IMG/VR virus record: IMGVR_UViG_3300034093_003497
Span: 1 to 64,000 of that record
Direction: 5' to 3' (one strand)
From: a virus
DNA: 64,000 nt
A program made the position numbers and the translations under genes. The notes beneath the pieces are model-generated. The model had not been told where the DNA came from and did no database searches. It was given only the letters and a program-made list of their open reading frames with translations. Positions 50,195-59,483 of the stretch are shown here, piece by piece; within the stretch, counting starts at the first letter, position 1, and the number at the start of each line of letters is the position of its first letter.

Positions 50195-53100
50195 TTACGA
50201 CCTTCTTGCACTTCTACTCGATAGCTTGTCTAGGTCTACCGATGCCACAATTTTACCATCCACCATCATGCCAATTAATGTATCAAATTTGGCCTCAAGT
50301 GCGGATGTGTCAAATGTAACTGCACCAGTCTGTTTTGTTTCCTTCGTTGTTGTTGCACCAGTCGCGCTCGATATCGCAGAAAGTTTATTTAAATTTTCGG
50401 TATTTACGGATTTCAGTTGGTCATTCAATTTTCCAATAGAATCTGCCAGTTTTACAATTGCATCCGAGAAAGAATTCACGGACGAGAACGAACCGACGGC
50501 GATTCCTATATCTTTAATAGAATTTGCAACCGGTTGCAGTTTATCTCCGATTGATGCTAGGCGTTCCATCTTTGAAATTGGATCTCCGCCAAGAAAAGTG
50601 CCAACGAAAGACCCAAGCCCCGCTGCCGCGCTACCGTAACCGAACGCGGTAAATGCGACACCGAGTGCACCAATCCCAACCGCGGTGCTAATCAAATTTA
50701 CATTTTTCAATTTTTCTATTGGTCCGATGGCGGACTTAATTCCCCGTGCAAAATATTGAACGCCCTTTCCCGCAGACATCGCCGCAACTCCGAATGGAAT
50801 CAACGCAACTCCCAATGCCGCAATTGCGAGGGCTCCCAACAATATCGGCTTAACGAACACTCCCATTATACCGGCTGATATAGCTAGCGCACCAAGTGCT
50901 GCTCCGCCCTTTGCTACGGAAGCCCAATCAATGTCAGTAAATTGTTTTAGCGCGTACACCAACGGCAGGATAGAAACTCCGAGCGCGGCAATCGCCAATG
51001 CGCCCATGAATACTTTACGTGTAGCAAGTCTCTCAACACCTTGCGCGATACCTTTAAATATCAATGTAATACTTTTTGATATTCCGCCGACTAGCCCAGA
51101 TATAGCATTGCCAATTCCTTTACCAAGATTTGCTATGCCCTTTCCGATGTTGGTCAAAAATTGCATCGCCCGCGCTCCGCTCTGTGCAGCCTTTCCGACT
51201 TTGGCGTCTGGTTTCACGTCAGGTATAACGCCCGCCGCTTTTGGTTGCATCGGTTCGATAAAATCTCTCTTTTCGAACATGGATTTTATAGATTTGATTG
51301 GCGACGACATAAATTTAAATGCCGATCCAATTCCACCCTTCAATTTTCCCAACATTCCGGATATACCACTGCTTCCAAAGAATAATAATGCAATCAATCC
51401 GGCGCTTCCGGCTATGCCTTTAATCCAATTTTCAGCACCGCCAAATGTATCTTTAAATATTTTACTAACCGACTCAATACCCTCACCAACCCATTGGAAA
51501 TATTCACCAAACGATTTAATTGCATCGACTGCCAAATTAATCGGAAATACCAACACTTTAAATGCGAACGCAATTCCTTTAATAATCCACGCAACTCCAC
51601 GCAACACAGGCAATAAAATACTAACTATTGGAGTTATAATAGGCTCTAATATGTCTCCAATAGACACCAAAACGGCTTGAAGCATATCAGTCATCCGGGT
51701 TAACAACCCTTGCATCTGTTGTTGGCGTATTGCTCGCTCGCCTTCTATCAATAATCCAGCATTGGACAAATCGTTCTGGGCTTCCAATGTTTTTAGTGCC
51801 TTTTCTTGGTCTGCCAATTTTTCTCGCTCTTCTTTTGTGCCACTAAATCTAATTTTTTCGCGCTGAGACTCGATTGCCATCATCTTACTCAAGTCTTTCA
51901 ATTCCATTCCGGATGCTTTAGCTAGAGATTGTCTTTGATAAACATCGAGCGCATTAAAATCTCCGATGGATTTTACGGTCTCCAAAATGGCTTCTGTGGA
52001 TTTTGCTATATTTCCTTCATATGCATACTGTCTTGCTTTTTGGAAACTTATATCTCTTCCCAACAATGCACCCGCTTCCATTTCGTCAGTTATACTAGAA
52101 CTGTAGTCGAGTAGCCTTTTTTGAGTTGCCGCCAGCTTGTTCAAATCGGTACCAAACATTCTTGCTGATATAGCCGACTTCATCAATACATTTGGATTTG
52201 CTCCCAGCAATGCCAGAGTTTCTTCCGACACATTTGCTATATCGTGCATCACCAATTGAAAAGGAACCCCGATTTTGCCAGAGAAGCTTGCCCCAACCTT
52301 CATTATGTTCATTGCCACTGTCTGGCTTACTCCACCCAATCCCTGAAATGTTGCCAACACACTGGCTGAATCTTCCTCAGAAACGTTTAGGTTGGCTTTC
52401 ATCAATGCGATATTTTGCATTGCTTCCTTTGTCACGAGCGAGGTTCTACCAAAAACATCCGTTAACGCCTTGGCCGACTTGTATGCTGCCTCTATGGTGA
52501 CTCCCATATCAGCGAATTCCACGTTCAAGCTCTCTACATTTTTTCTAACGTTTGCCATCTGGTCTGCCGTGTACCCAGTCTCACGTCTGAAACTTTCTGC
52601 TGTCTGGTCCAACAACACAAATCGACGCAATCCTTCTTCTATTAGCAAATTTATCAGCAAGAACCTTTTTGGTACAGTTTTCAGAGAGGATACAAAAGTT
52701 TGCATCTTACCAGATATTCCACCGAAAATCGCAAGAATGTCCTTTGATGAATCTTTTAAGTGTGCGATATATCCGGAAGATAATTTAATTTGCTTGGACA
52801 TATCTTTCTGATATTCCAGTTGCCTTCTGGCGATATTTTCTCCCTCGATGGCGAGTTTTATATTATCTTCGTTCAATTGCAGTAGCCCCGCAGTTAAGCT
52901 ATTACTCTCTCTCGAATTCCGCGATATCCCCTCATTTATTTCGGCTATTTCACTATCAGTCTGTGCTATTTCTCGTAACATGGATACTTGTTGTACCATC
53001 AGTCTACCAGTTTGTCCCCAATAATCTTCACCGGCACTACTTGCCCGAGTTATTTTTTCTTGAACGTCTTTAAGTTTTTCAGCTAATGCAAGTTTTTTCT

Positions 53101-53557
53101 TTTCCGCGAAATAAGAATCTTCTGACAATGCAACTCTATCTTGTTGGTTTTTCGTTATTTCCGACATCTTGTTTTCTACCGCCAACTGATTCAGCTTATG
53201 TGTATAAATATCTTGTTCTAGCTGACTTAAAATTTTCTCACCACCAATCTCGTTACTTTGTAATTGAATTCTTTTCAATTTTGCCGCTATTAAGTTAGAC
53301 TCGGCGGAGTCCGTTCTTTGCTCCATCTCATTCAAAAGCAAAGTCCTCGCTTTTGTATCTTTGAGTATTTCCTTGGAGAAATTCCTCATTTCTTTCATAC
53401 TACCGATACCAGAATTTAAATTTTTGTTTATTCTTTCAAATTGTTTGGCAATGTTCTTGGCAATGCTCTCCATCTCCAACATTTCCTTGTTTCCACGCAA
53501 AGAAAGCTTGGCGATTGCTGATTCTAAATCTTTTGGGTCTATTAGGTCTTTTGCCAT
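50195..53557 (-). CDS. Tail tape measure protein
   Basis: 1120 aa. Long coiled-coil N-terminal half (to about 270), a central TMP-like region (ETGYTADQMANVRKNVESL), then hydrophobic Gly/Ala segments about 640-990 including RGVAWIIKGIAFAFKVLVFPIN. It sets tail length and exits first at infection; at about 1.5 angstrom per residue the tail would be near 170 nm. Sits just upstream of the junction protein. Confidence 0.87.
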   Translation of the reverse strand: MAKDLIDPKDLESAIAKLSLRGNKEMLEMESIAKNIAKQFERINKNLNSGIGSMKEMRNFSKEILKDTKARTLLLNEMEQRTDSAESNLIAAKLKRIQLQSNEIGGEKILSQLEQDIYTHKLNQLAVENKMSEITKNQQDRVALSEDSYFAEKKKLALAEKLKDVQEKITRASSAGEDYWGQTGRLMVQQVSMLREIAQTDSEIAEINEGISRNSRESNSLTAGLLQLNEDNIKLAIEGENIARRQLEYQKDMSKQIKLSSGYIAHLKDSSKDILAIFGGISGKMQTFVSSLKTVPKRFLLINLLIEEGLRRFVLLDQTAESFRRETGYTADQMANVRKNVESLNVEFADMGVTIEAAYKSAKALTDVFGRTSLVTKEAMQNIALMKANLNVSEEDSASVLATFQGLGGVSQTVAMNIMKVGASFSGKIGVPFQLVMHDIANVSEETLALLGANPNVLMKSAISARMFGTDLNKLAATQKRLLDYSSSITDEMEAGALLGRDISFQKARQYAYEGNIAKSTEAILETVKSIGDFNALDVYQRQSLAKASGMELKDLSKMMAIESQREKIRFSGTKEEREKLADQEKALKTLEAQNDLSNAGLLIEGERAIRQQQMQGLLTRMTDMLQAVLVSIGDILEPIITPIVSILLPVLRGVAWIIKGIAFAFKVLVFPINLAVDAIKSFGEYFQWVGEGIESVSKIFKDTFGGAENWIKGIAGSAGLIALLFFGSSGISGMLGKLKGGIGSAFKFMSSPIKSIKSMFEKRDFIEPMQPKAAGVIPDVKPDAKVGKAAQSGARAMQFLTNIGKGIANLGKGIGNAISGLVGGISKSITLIFKGIAQGVERLATRKVFMGALAIAALGVSILPLVYALKQFTDIDWASVAKGGAALGALAISAGIMGVFVKPILLGALAIAALGVALIPFGVAAMSAGKGVQYFARGIKSAIGPIEKLKNVNLISTAVGIGALGVAFTAFGYGSAAAGLGSFVGTFLGGDPISKMERLASIGDKLQPVANSIKDIGIAVGSFSSVNSFSDAIVKLADSIGKLNDQLKSVNTENLNKLSAISSATGATTTKETKQTGAVTFDTSALEAKFDTLIGMMVDGKIVASVDLDKLSSRSARRS

Positions 53558-53591
53558 TGTCTATGTGTTATATTATAAATATTATAGCACA

Positions 53592-54506
53592 TTAACTTTT
53601 GATGGTGGGAGGTCGAGCAATCTTGTTGCTTGTGTCTCCGTCGTTTGTGGATTTTTGCGCATCCGATTCTGCTTTTTTGGCATCCACCAATTTTTTCATA
53701 TAAAAACTTCGCAAACTGGTTGGCATTTTATATACTCCATCCTGAGTAAATGCCCCGTTACTATAATAACACAAATCAAATATTTCAGAATGCATCGTCA
53801 TCTTGGACTCTGGTCTGATTCCAAATATATTTGCATTTATATCCATCTTGGATATTCTTGGTATGCGACATGTCGGGCAAGTGATTGTGATGTCATTCAC
53901 ATATCCCGGAGTGTTGTTTTTATAATAATTTCGAAATGATATACTATCTGACACAGACAACTCATAGTCATAGAAATCCGATATGTTATCTACACCATCA
54001 ATTTCCAGTGTAATATGCTTCGCAAACGCCAACCAACCTAACTTTTCGTATATATCATTATCAAGACACGTTCCCAACCTAAACTTTATTTTCTTTTCAC
54101 ATCTTTCAAATAGATATTCAATTTCGTTCACTCCTCTAGTATAGTTGGAAAAGTTGAAAGGAATAGACCTGAATCCGAATGATATGTCATGGTCAAATTC
54201 AGCATCGCACTTTTCACATCCGGTTTTTACACTCGTATGCATTCCGTAATTCGCGATTCGAACGTTCAATAGAATAGAATGCTTATCACATTCCAATAGA
54301 CTGTCGTAGTCGATCCCACCGGCCACGATTTTATTCAAAAACTCTCGGTCTAGAAGTCCCCGCTTTATTAAATTGGCATTTCCAAGCAATTCCTCATACT
54401 CCGCCGTGATTGGAAGAATATTGACTTTTCCGCTAGATAATGCCGACCCACTTGGATAAAAATATCCCTCTGATGCCAAATCTATGATTTCAGAATGTAG
54501 GTTCAC
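53592..54506 (-). CDS. T4 gp26/gp51-type baseplate protein, paralogue 1
   Basis: 304 aa. LASEGYFYPSGSALSSGKVNI, EYEELLGNANLI and LLECDKHSILLNVRIANYG match the T4 baseplate hub-assembly family. Four Cys (C-E-K-C and C-P-T-C) probably bind zinc. Related to the next gene. Confidence 0.75.
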   Translation of the reverse strand: MNLHSEIIDLASEGYFYPSGSALSSGKVNILPITAEYEELLGNANLIKRGLLDREFLNKIVAGGIDYDSLLECDKHSILLNVRIANYGMHTSVKTGCEKCDAEFDHDISFGFRSIPFNFSNYTRGVNEIEYLFERCEKKIKFRLGTCLDNDIYEKLGWLAFAKHITLEIDGVDNISDFYDYELSVSDSISFRNYYKNNTPGYVNDITITCPTCRIPRISKMDINANIFGIRPESKMTMHSEIFDLCYYSNGAFTQDGVYKMPTSLRSFYMKKLVDAKKAESDAQKSTNDGDTSNKIARPPTIKS

Positions 54507-54517
54507 GCCTCATTCTA

Positions 54518-55351
54518 TTAGTTTTCTGCTGTGCTCGGCCAGAAGAAACTTGGTCCCAATGGAATATATAGTTTTTCCGAATGTTCACATTCGGGGCAAA
54601 CGAAATTAAACGACATGTCTATATCCGGCGTGCTTTCGCGGATAAATCTGCGCAAGGCCAGACTGTCAATCGCTGTCAATTGGTCATCAACAAAGTTTTT
54701 AACTTTTACTCTGTTAGATTCGCCATCAATGGTCTTGATGGTGTATTTTAATTTCGTGGTAACTTCCGGTATGGTTGCGGCGTTTCCAAATTTTACAATA
54801 GCTTTAATTTCCGCTGAAATATCAGCATCGTCCTTTACGGTAGTTAAACTAAATCCAATCACTCGTCCGGATTTTGGTAGAGTAAATGTCAGACGATTTT
54901 CTCCCTTGGTTATTCCGTCAAGCTTGAATTCCTTTACTCCTATTGTATTCAAATCGAACCGCACCGTGGATTCTACTTCGCACGCGGGACATTTAATCTT
55001 TGGGCTATAAATTTCTCCATATGCACTTTTTCTCGCCGCAATATACAGCGCATTTTGGTCGCCTATTAACAAATCGCCCACGGATACATTCGGGGTAGCA
55101 ATCAAAGCTTTCAAGAATTCGTCAAGAACAGTGCCTTTCTTTAATAAGGTGGTGTTGCTCAAAATATCTTCATGTCGAGCGGTAACTTGATAAATATCAA
55201 CCGTACCCTTGGACAGTGGATGACTCTCCGGATAGAAATATCCTTTTGACGGTAGAGTTACCGTTTCAATTGGCTGATTAGACTTTTGTGCTACCGGAGT
55301 TGATTTCGAGATTGGAATAATTGTGTCTGCCATAATATGTTTGTTATCCAT
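54518..55351 (-). CDS. T4 gp26/gp51-type baseplate protein, paralogue 2
   Basis: 277 aa. LPSKGYFYPESHPLSKGTVDI, RHEDILSNTTLL and IGDQNALYIAARKSAYG are the family motifs; CPACE and CPECE form a zinc-ribbon-like pair. An internal ATG at 55333 (before ADTIIPIS) could be the true start. In T4 such proteins help build the baseplate hub. Confidence 0.78.
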   Translation of the reverse strand: MDNKHIMADTIIPISKSTPVAQKSNQPIETVTLPSKGYFYPESHPLSKGTVDIYQVTARHEDILSNTTLLKKGTVLDEFLKALIATPNVSVGDLLIGDQNALYIAARKSAYGEIYSPKIKCPACEVESTVRFDLNTIGVKEFKLDGITKGENRLTFTLPKSGRVIGFSLTTVKDDADISAEIKAIVKFGNAATIPEVTTKLKYTIKTIDGESNRVKVKNFVDDQLTAIDSLALRRFIRESTPDIDMSFNFVCPECEHSEKLYIPLGPSFFWPSTAEN

Positions 55352-55391
55352 ATATATGGATTACAAAAAGTTTTCGTATATATTTGAGCAT

Positions 55392-55425
55392 AAAAAAAGA
55401 GATTGTTGTTGGCAATCTCTTTTTC
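55392..55425 (-). terminator. Rho-independent terminator
   Basis: AAAAAGAGATTG pairs with CAATCTCTTTTT; separates the 308-aa tag protein from the baseplate gene pair. Confidence 0.8.
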
Positions 55426-55444
55426 GTTTGTTATAAAAACTAAA

Positions 55445-56371
55445 TTATTTAGCCATAATGGTCTTACCAGTCGCATTCTTTGCGGTGAAAAGATTCAATG
55501 TAGCGTTAGCTGGCAGTTTGTCATCGAAGAACATATTTTCCATATTCTCGTACATTGAACCCACAGACTTATCGAGCGGCAAATCCGGAAGTTCGGTGCG
55601 GTAAAGATTCGTTTCCATATTATCACTACTAATCTTACCAGAAGGCAAACGAAAATTAAATTGTCCGATAGACTTTCCGTCCAATGTAACTTTGACCTTT
55701 GAGTTTGGTTTTCCTTCCGGTGGAACTCCCATATTTAGGTCTTCCTCCTCGCCGTCGTCCGACGAATCGGCCGAGGACTGAGCGGCAACGGTCTGTGGAG
55801 ATAATATCGACGACCCGCTTCCCGCTACAGTTGATGGCGGAGTTTTTGGGGCGACTGTCCCCAATTTCTTTTGAGTCTGTGCAGAGGGTGCCATGATTGG
55901 CGTTCCATCCGGTACAACCTGAGTAACTTTCTTTGTTACTGGGTCTTTTAATTCGAATGCTCCCACTAGCCGATATCCTGTGGGAGATGTTGGGTCGGAC
56001 TTACGACGGTCCGGACTTACGGAAGCGTCGAGGATTCCAGTTGCGGCATCAAATTTGGATGGACGCTTTGCCATTTCTTCAACTCGTCGTTGTTCGAGTG
56101 CTTCGCGAATCATGCCTAGAATATCTTCTTTTACAATCTTGGGAGTCGCCGGTTTCTTAACTACCGGGAGTTTTTTACCTTCTTCTTTTTCTTTTGGTTC
56201 TGTGACAATAGTCAATTTTTTATCATCAACCACCATCTCCGTATTTTCGGCCTTATCGGAAGTTTCTTCAAACCCAGATAGAGCTTCCGACTCTTCTAAA
56301 CTTTCGCGTTTAGAAGAATATATTTCTGTCACTATACTCTTAATCAACAATTTAAGATCTGATTTTTTCAT
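55445..56371 (-). CDS. Tagged low-complexity protein, 308 aa
   Basis: MKKSDLKLLIKSIVTEI is the helical tag. The middle is disordered and Pro/Lys/Glu-rich (VVKKPATPKIVKED). A second tag-like helix, ILGMIREALEQRRVEEMAKRP, occurs near 85-105. The C-terminal 80 residues are more ordered. Function unknown; an internal head protein is possible. Confidence 0.68.
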   Translation of the reverse strand: MKKSDLKLLIKSIVTEIYSSKRESLEESEALSGFEETSDKAENTEMVVDDKKLTIVTEPKEKEEGKKLPVVKKPATPKIVKEDILGMIREALEQRRVEEMAKRPSKFDAATGILDASVSPDRRKSDPTSPTGYRLVGAFELKDPVTKKVTQVVPDGTPIMAPSAQTQKKLGTVAPKTPPSTVAGSGSSILSPQTVAAQSSADSSDDGEEEDLNMGVPPEGKPNSKVKVTLDGKSIGQFNFRLPSGKISSDNMETNLYRTELPDLPLDKSVGSMYENMENMFFDDKLPANATLNLFTAKNATGKTIMAK

Positions 56372-56390
56372 ATGTTTCTATGTTATTAAA

Positions 56391-57032
56391 TTACCCGCCA
56401 GAGTCAACCAAATACCATAATTTGGCTTCTGGGCAATATATAGCCTCCTGAGTTCCATCTGTATTCAGTCTTGCGGTATACCACATTTTATTTTTATTTT
56501 GGTCGTACTTTTGTTTGTCTTCCGGGCTACTTGACCAACCGTTGGCATATCCCAAAGATTGCCATCCTTGTTCAATTGGTGCGCCTTGGGAATTAACTGG
56601 GATGGAGGTTCCATCTTTCCACTTATGAGTTTTGCTCGGTGTCTCAGTTTCTTGTAATGGTAATTGCGCGGCGGATATCTGCCCAGTTGCTTTTGCTTTC
56701 CTCGCTGCGGTCTCTGCGTCTCTGGCGACTTTATCTTGAGAGGTTCCGATACGTTCCTCGGCCTTATTGACGTGAAGTTGAGCCCGGGTTTTTGCACTTA
56801 AAGTGCTGGCATCCAACTTTGCAATCTTTGCTAAATTTTTTTCTTTATCCTTTTGAGCTTTCACCAATTCACTCTGGGATTTTTGCAGTTTTTTGTCCTC
56901 CGGGGACGGTGCCTGTGTTGGCGCTCCCATCTGTGTGAGCATGTTCTCCAACTCATTTAGCCCGATTTTGTGTTCCGCCAATTTACGTTTTACAATATTG
57001 GTTATAATTTCTGATAGTTGTGATTTATTCAT
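56391..57032 (-). CDS. Tagged helical protein, 213 aa
   Basis: MNKSQLSEIITNIVKRKLAE is the tag. A Lys/Gln/Ala-rich coiled-coil covers about 45-125. The end, MWYTARLNTDGTQEAIYCPEAKLWYLVDSGG, is beta-rich. Overlaps its upstream neighbour by four bases. Confidence 0.68.
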   Translation of the reverse strand: MNKSQLSEIITNIVKRKLAEHKIGLNELENMLTQMGAPTQAPSPEDKKLQKSQSELVKAQKDKEKNLAKIAKLDASTLSAKTRAQLHVNKAEERIGTSQDKVARDAETAARKAKATGQISAAQLPLQETETPSKTHKWKDGTSIPVNSQGAPIEQGWQSLGYANGWSSSPEDKQKYDQNKNKMWYTARLNTDGTQEAIYCPEAKLWYLVDSGG

Positions 57033-57352
57033 GGTCTGTATACTACTCTTACTCCCGAGTTTTGACCGGTGTGGTCAGCAGCGGTGTTCATTTCGACTTG
57101 AATTCTTGGGTTAAATGACGCATAAAATCCAAACATAGTTAAAAACCAATCTGATTGATTTACAATTTTATTTGGTGGAAACACTGCAAAATAATCTAAA
57201 CAATACCTCTTTTCTTCGGCTACGAATGTAACTGTGTCTCCGATATTAAAAGTAGGAACACTTGAATTTATTTTTTCCGGTCCTAAATTATCCATCATAA
57301 ATCCGCCGATTCTGATTGGAACAACGTCAATATTGTAATCTGTGAATGACAT
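57029..57352 (-). CDS. Hypothetical protein, 107 aa
   Basis: Beta-rich; contains FNIGDTVTFVAEEKRYCLDY and a basic end RVVYRP. It is coupled to the tagged genes either side (three- to four-base gaps or overlaps). Possibly a small virion protein. Confidence 0.6.
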   Translation of the reverse strand: MSFTDYNIDVVPIRIGGFMMDNLGPEKINSSVPTFNIGDTVTFVAEEKRYCLDYFAVFPPNKIVNQSDWFLTMFGFYASFNPRIQVEMNTAADHTGQNSGVRVVYRP

Positions 57353-57355
57353 TTT

Positions 57356-57619
57356 TTATTTATTTTCCCAAGCCATCCACATTTCATTCATCTTTTTATG
57401 ACCCCGTTTCTTAGCATAAAAAATTTTCCACATTGTGGCATACGCTTTATCCTCATCTCCATCGTATTGACTCAGTAATTTATCATGCAGTTTCTCTGGA
57501 AACCCCGGAGGAGATTTTTCCTGTAACATATCTTCTTCTGCAACACCGAGGGGTGCAAATTCATCAATTGCGTCTTTAATAGTTTCCCGTATAAATTTCT
57601 TTAATTCATCGTGTTTCAT
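57356..57619 (-). CDS. Tagged protein, 87 aa
   Basis: MKHDELKKFIRETIKDAI is the tag. KSPPGFPEKLHDKLLSQYDGDEDKAYATMWKIFY is a block shared by many phage small proteins of unknown function. Confidence 0.68.
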   Translation of the reverse strand: MKHDELKKFIRETIKDAIDEFAPLGVAEEDMLQEKSPPGFPEKLHDKLLSQYDGDEDKAYATMWKIFYAKKRGHKKMNEMWMAWENK

Positions 57620-57620
57620 A

Positions 57621-57869
57621 TTAAGTTTCCTTTTGGATTTTTATGTCGTGATTTTTTTCTAAATCTGATAATATATCTTTTCTACATTTTTCTGCACAAT
57701 CCATATCTTTTGCTTCAATCTGAATGTTAATATATAAGCAAGGATTTTTTTCTCCGGGAGAAGTAATATATGAACTAACAACTCTATTCAATTTTTGTTT
57801 TGTTTCTGACTTATTCCTCACTTCTTTTATAACCTCTTTTATTAAAGATTTTAATTCAAATTTATTCAT
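57621..57869 (-). CDS. Tagged protein, 82 aa
   Basis: MNKFELKSLIKEVIKEV is the tag; the rest is short and mixed. TATATTTATATATAC lies upstream of the start, the best example of that element beside 2550. Confidence 0.62.
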   Translation of the reverse strand: MNKFELKSLIKEVIKEVRNKSETKQKLNRVVSSYITSPGEKNPCLYINIQIEAKDMDCAEKCRKDILSDLEKNHDIKIQKET

Positions 57870-58022
57870 TTTAAGTTGTTATTATTTTTAGTATATATAA
57901 ATATAACTTATTTTATTTTTAATGCTAGTTAACTGAATTTATTTAGTTGCTGTCGTTATAACTCAAGTATTGTACACAGTGTTATATACTTCCGTCAAGT
58001 CCAAAATGAATATAAGAAAGAA

Positions 58023-58764
58023 TTAGCGTAAAAGTTCAAATCTTCCTTCTTTCATAACACTGTCTATCATGTGACACTTAGCTCCATTTCTGTGGTCAGT
58101 AATTCGGTTATCAGCATAGTTGTATGTGCGGACCTTATCTCCGCGACCAGCGCCGCTATAATTAGTAGAATTACCCGACTTGGACGAAAACTGCTTTATT
58201 TTACCCGCCAAACACAGTCTGGCAGTTCTTCGATTGGCTTGCTGACTTCGTCCGTTAATGAAAACTTCCAACCCAGTTGGGATGTGTTTCAGTCGCACTG
58301 CACTTGACGTTTTGTTCTGGTGTTGTCCACCGTTTCCATGTCCTCGTTGGAATGATTCTTCCAAATCAGATTCCTTCATTTCATTGTTCTGTTGCAGTAA
58401 CCTCGTTACGGTCACGGCAACGTAAGATGTATGTTTCCTACCACCTCGGTCGTTCTTTGGAATGCGTTGTACACAATGCGTCCCAGTCTCGGAATCAAAC
58501 AAAGATTCAGCTTTCATATCCGAACACACAAAACTGAATTTGCTGGGTCCGGTTTCTTCCAACTCAGCTTCCAGTCCATTTTTTTCCATGAACGCCAGAT
58601 AAGCTATGAACAGTTGCTCGGTGAATAATTTTGAATCATCCCCGCCCTCGCCAGAAATTACTTCAACCAACACACCTCTCGCGTCAAAGTGACCCCCAAG
58701 AGCTAGCAGAGCCTCCCGATGGGTTGCCCGAGTTATTCGAGTAATATGTTGTTTGTGTCTTCAT
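58023..58764 (-). CDS. Release factor, GGQ type, with programmed +1 frameshift
   Basis: Frame 0 begins at ATG 58764 (MKTQTTYYSNNSGNPS...) and runs 26 codons to a TGA at 58684-58686. The site is TGGGGGTCACTTTGAC: a G-rich SD-like run, three bases, CTT, TGA, C, the same order and spacing as bacterial prfB. A +1 slip on CTT continues D-A-R-G-V-L-V-E-V-I-S-G-E-G-G, into the main frame ending at 58023. That frame has the release-factor G-rich start (SGEGGDDS), a GGRKHTS domain 2 motif, GHGNGGQHQNKT (catalytic GGQ) and NYADNRITDHRNG. Full length is about 246 aa; bacterial domain 1 is missing. The codon-recognition tripeptide region reads IPKN, not SPF or PxT. Confidence 0.85.
58684..58699 (-). promoter_or_regulatory. 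+1 frameshift signal
   Basis: TGGGGGTCACTTTGAC on the minus strand. In prfB the SD-like run and CTTTGAC together push the ribosome forward when release activity is low, so the factor controls its own synthesis. Confidence 0.85.
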
Positions 58765-58773
58765 AGCGAATAT

Positions 58774-58802
58774 AAGTATGCGGATAATTTTGTATATGTC
58801 AA
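58774..58802 (-). promoter_or_regulatory. Sigma-70-like promoter of the release factor gene
   Basis: Minus strand TTGACA, 17 bases, ATACTT; the start codon follows within about ten bases. Confidence 0.5.
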
Positions 58803-58803
58803 T

Positions 58804-58829
58804 AAAAAATCCCCTATTTTCATAGGGGA
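58804..58829 (-). terminator. Rho-independent terminator
   Basis: TCCCCTAT pairs with ATAGGGGA, then a T-run, downstream of the tail tube gene. Confidence 0.8.
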
Positions 58830-58854
58830 CTTGAAACTTATTCTTCTTATTATA

Positions 58855-59349
58855 TCAATATTGAAGTATCGCGTAGTCGTAAGTGAGCGTCATGTTGATG
58901 GTCAGAGCTTCTTGTGCGCTCCAATCAAGTCCCGTGCCATTGAAATTGACTGTTGATGGGAATGCGCCCTTCAATTGCCAATTTTCGATTTTATCGCCGA
59001 CCGGACCCAATACAACGATATTGACATCCTTTTTATAGAATGCCGCATAGCCGTTACGACCGGTCACGGATTCGTGAGCAAGACGCACCCATTCCATACA
59101 GGCTTGAGCGCCGGACGGAACAATAGCGTCATACAGTGTCACTTCAACGTCGGACCATTCACTTTTTCCCTTGAGCTTGCGCTTCAAGTTGATGTGGTCT
59201 AGGGTAATTGAGTTGTTTACAATAGTTGGACGCGCCGCCGCTTTGATAAGATATGCGGGAATTCCGTCTATCTCGATAATAAAGCGGTTTTGAACTTTTG
59301 GTTCATACGCTGTAAAAAATATAGAATTTGCATCTAGTAGTTCTGCCAT
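58855..59349 (-). CDS. Tail tube protein, gp19-like
   Basis: 164 aa, the size of T4 gp19 (163). FIIEIDGIPAYLIKAAARP, LDHINLKRKLKGKSEWSDVEVTLYDAI and the end ALTINMTLTYDYAILQY match phage tube proteins. Polymerises into the inner tube on the baseplate. Confidence 0.9.
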   Translation of the reverse strand: MAELLDANSIFFTAYEPKVQNRFIIEIDGIPAYLIKAAARPTIVNNSITLDHINLKRKLKGKSEWSDVEVTLYDAIVPSGAQACMEWVRLAHESVTGRNGYAAFYKKDVNIVVLGPVGDKIENWQLKGAFPSTVNFNGTGLDWSAQEALTINMTLTYDYAILQY

Positions 59350-59408
59350 GGTGTTATATAGGGTTAATTGTTTGGTTATTCATTTCTGCCTGCGTAATCG
59401 CATCGTAT

Positions 59409-59416
59409 TATAAATA
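59409..59416 (+). promoter_or_regulatory. T4-late-type promoter TATAAATA
   Basis: An exact copy of the T4 late -10 sequence, 67 bases upstream of the homing endonuclease start. A chance match cannot be excluded in AT-rich DNA. Confidence 0.4.
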
Positions 59417-59483
59417 ATAATTAAACAAAAAATATGTTGACATTATCAAAAAAACATATACTGTTTTATTGCTTACGAACCTT

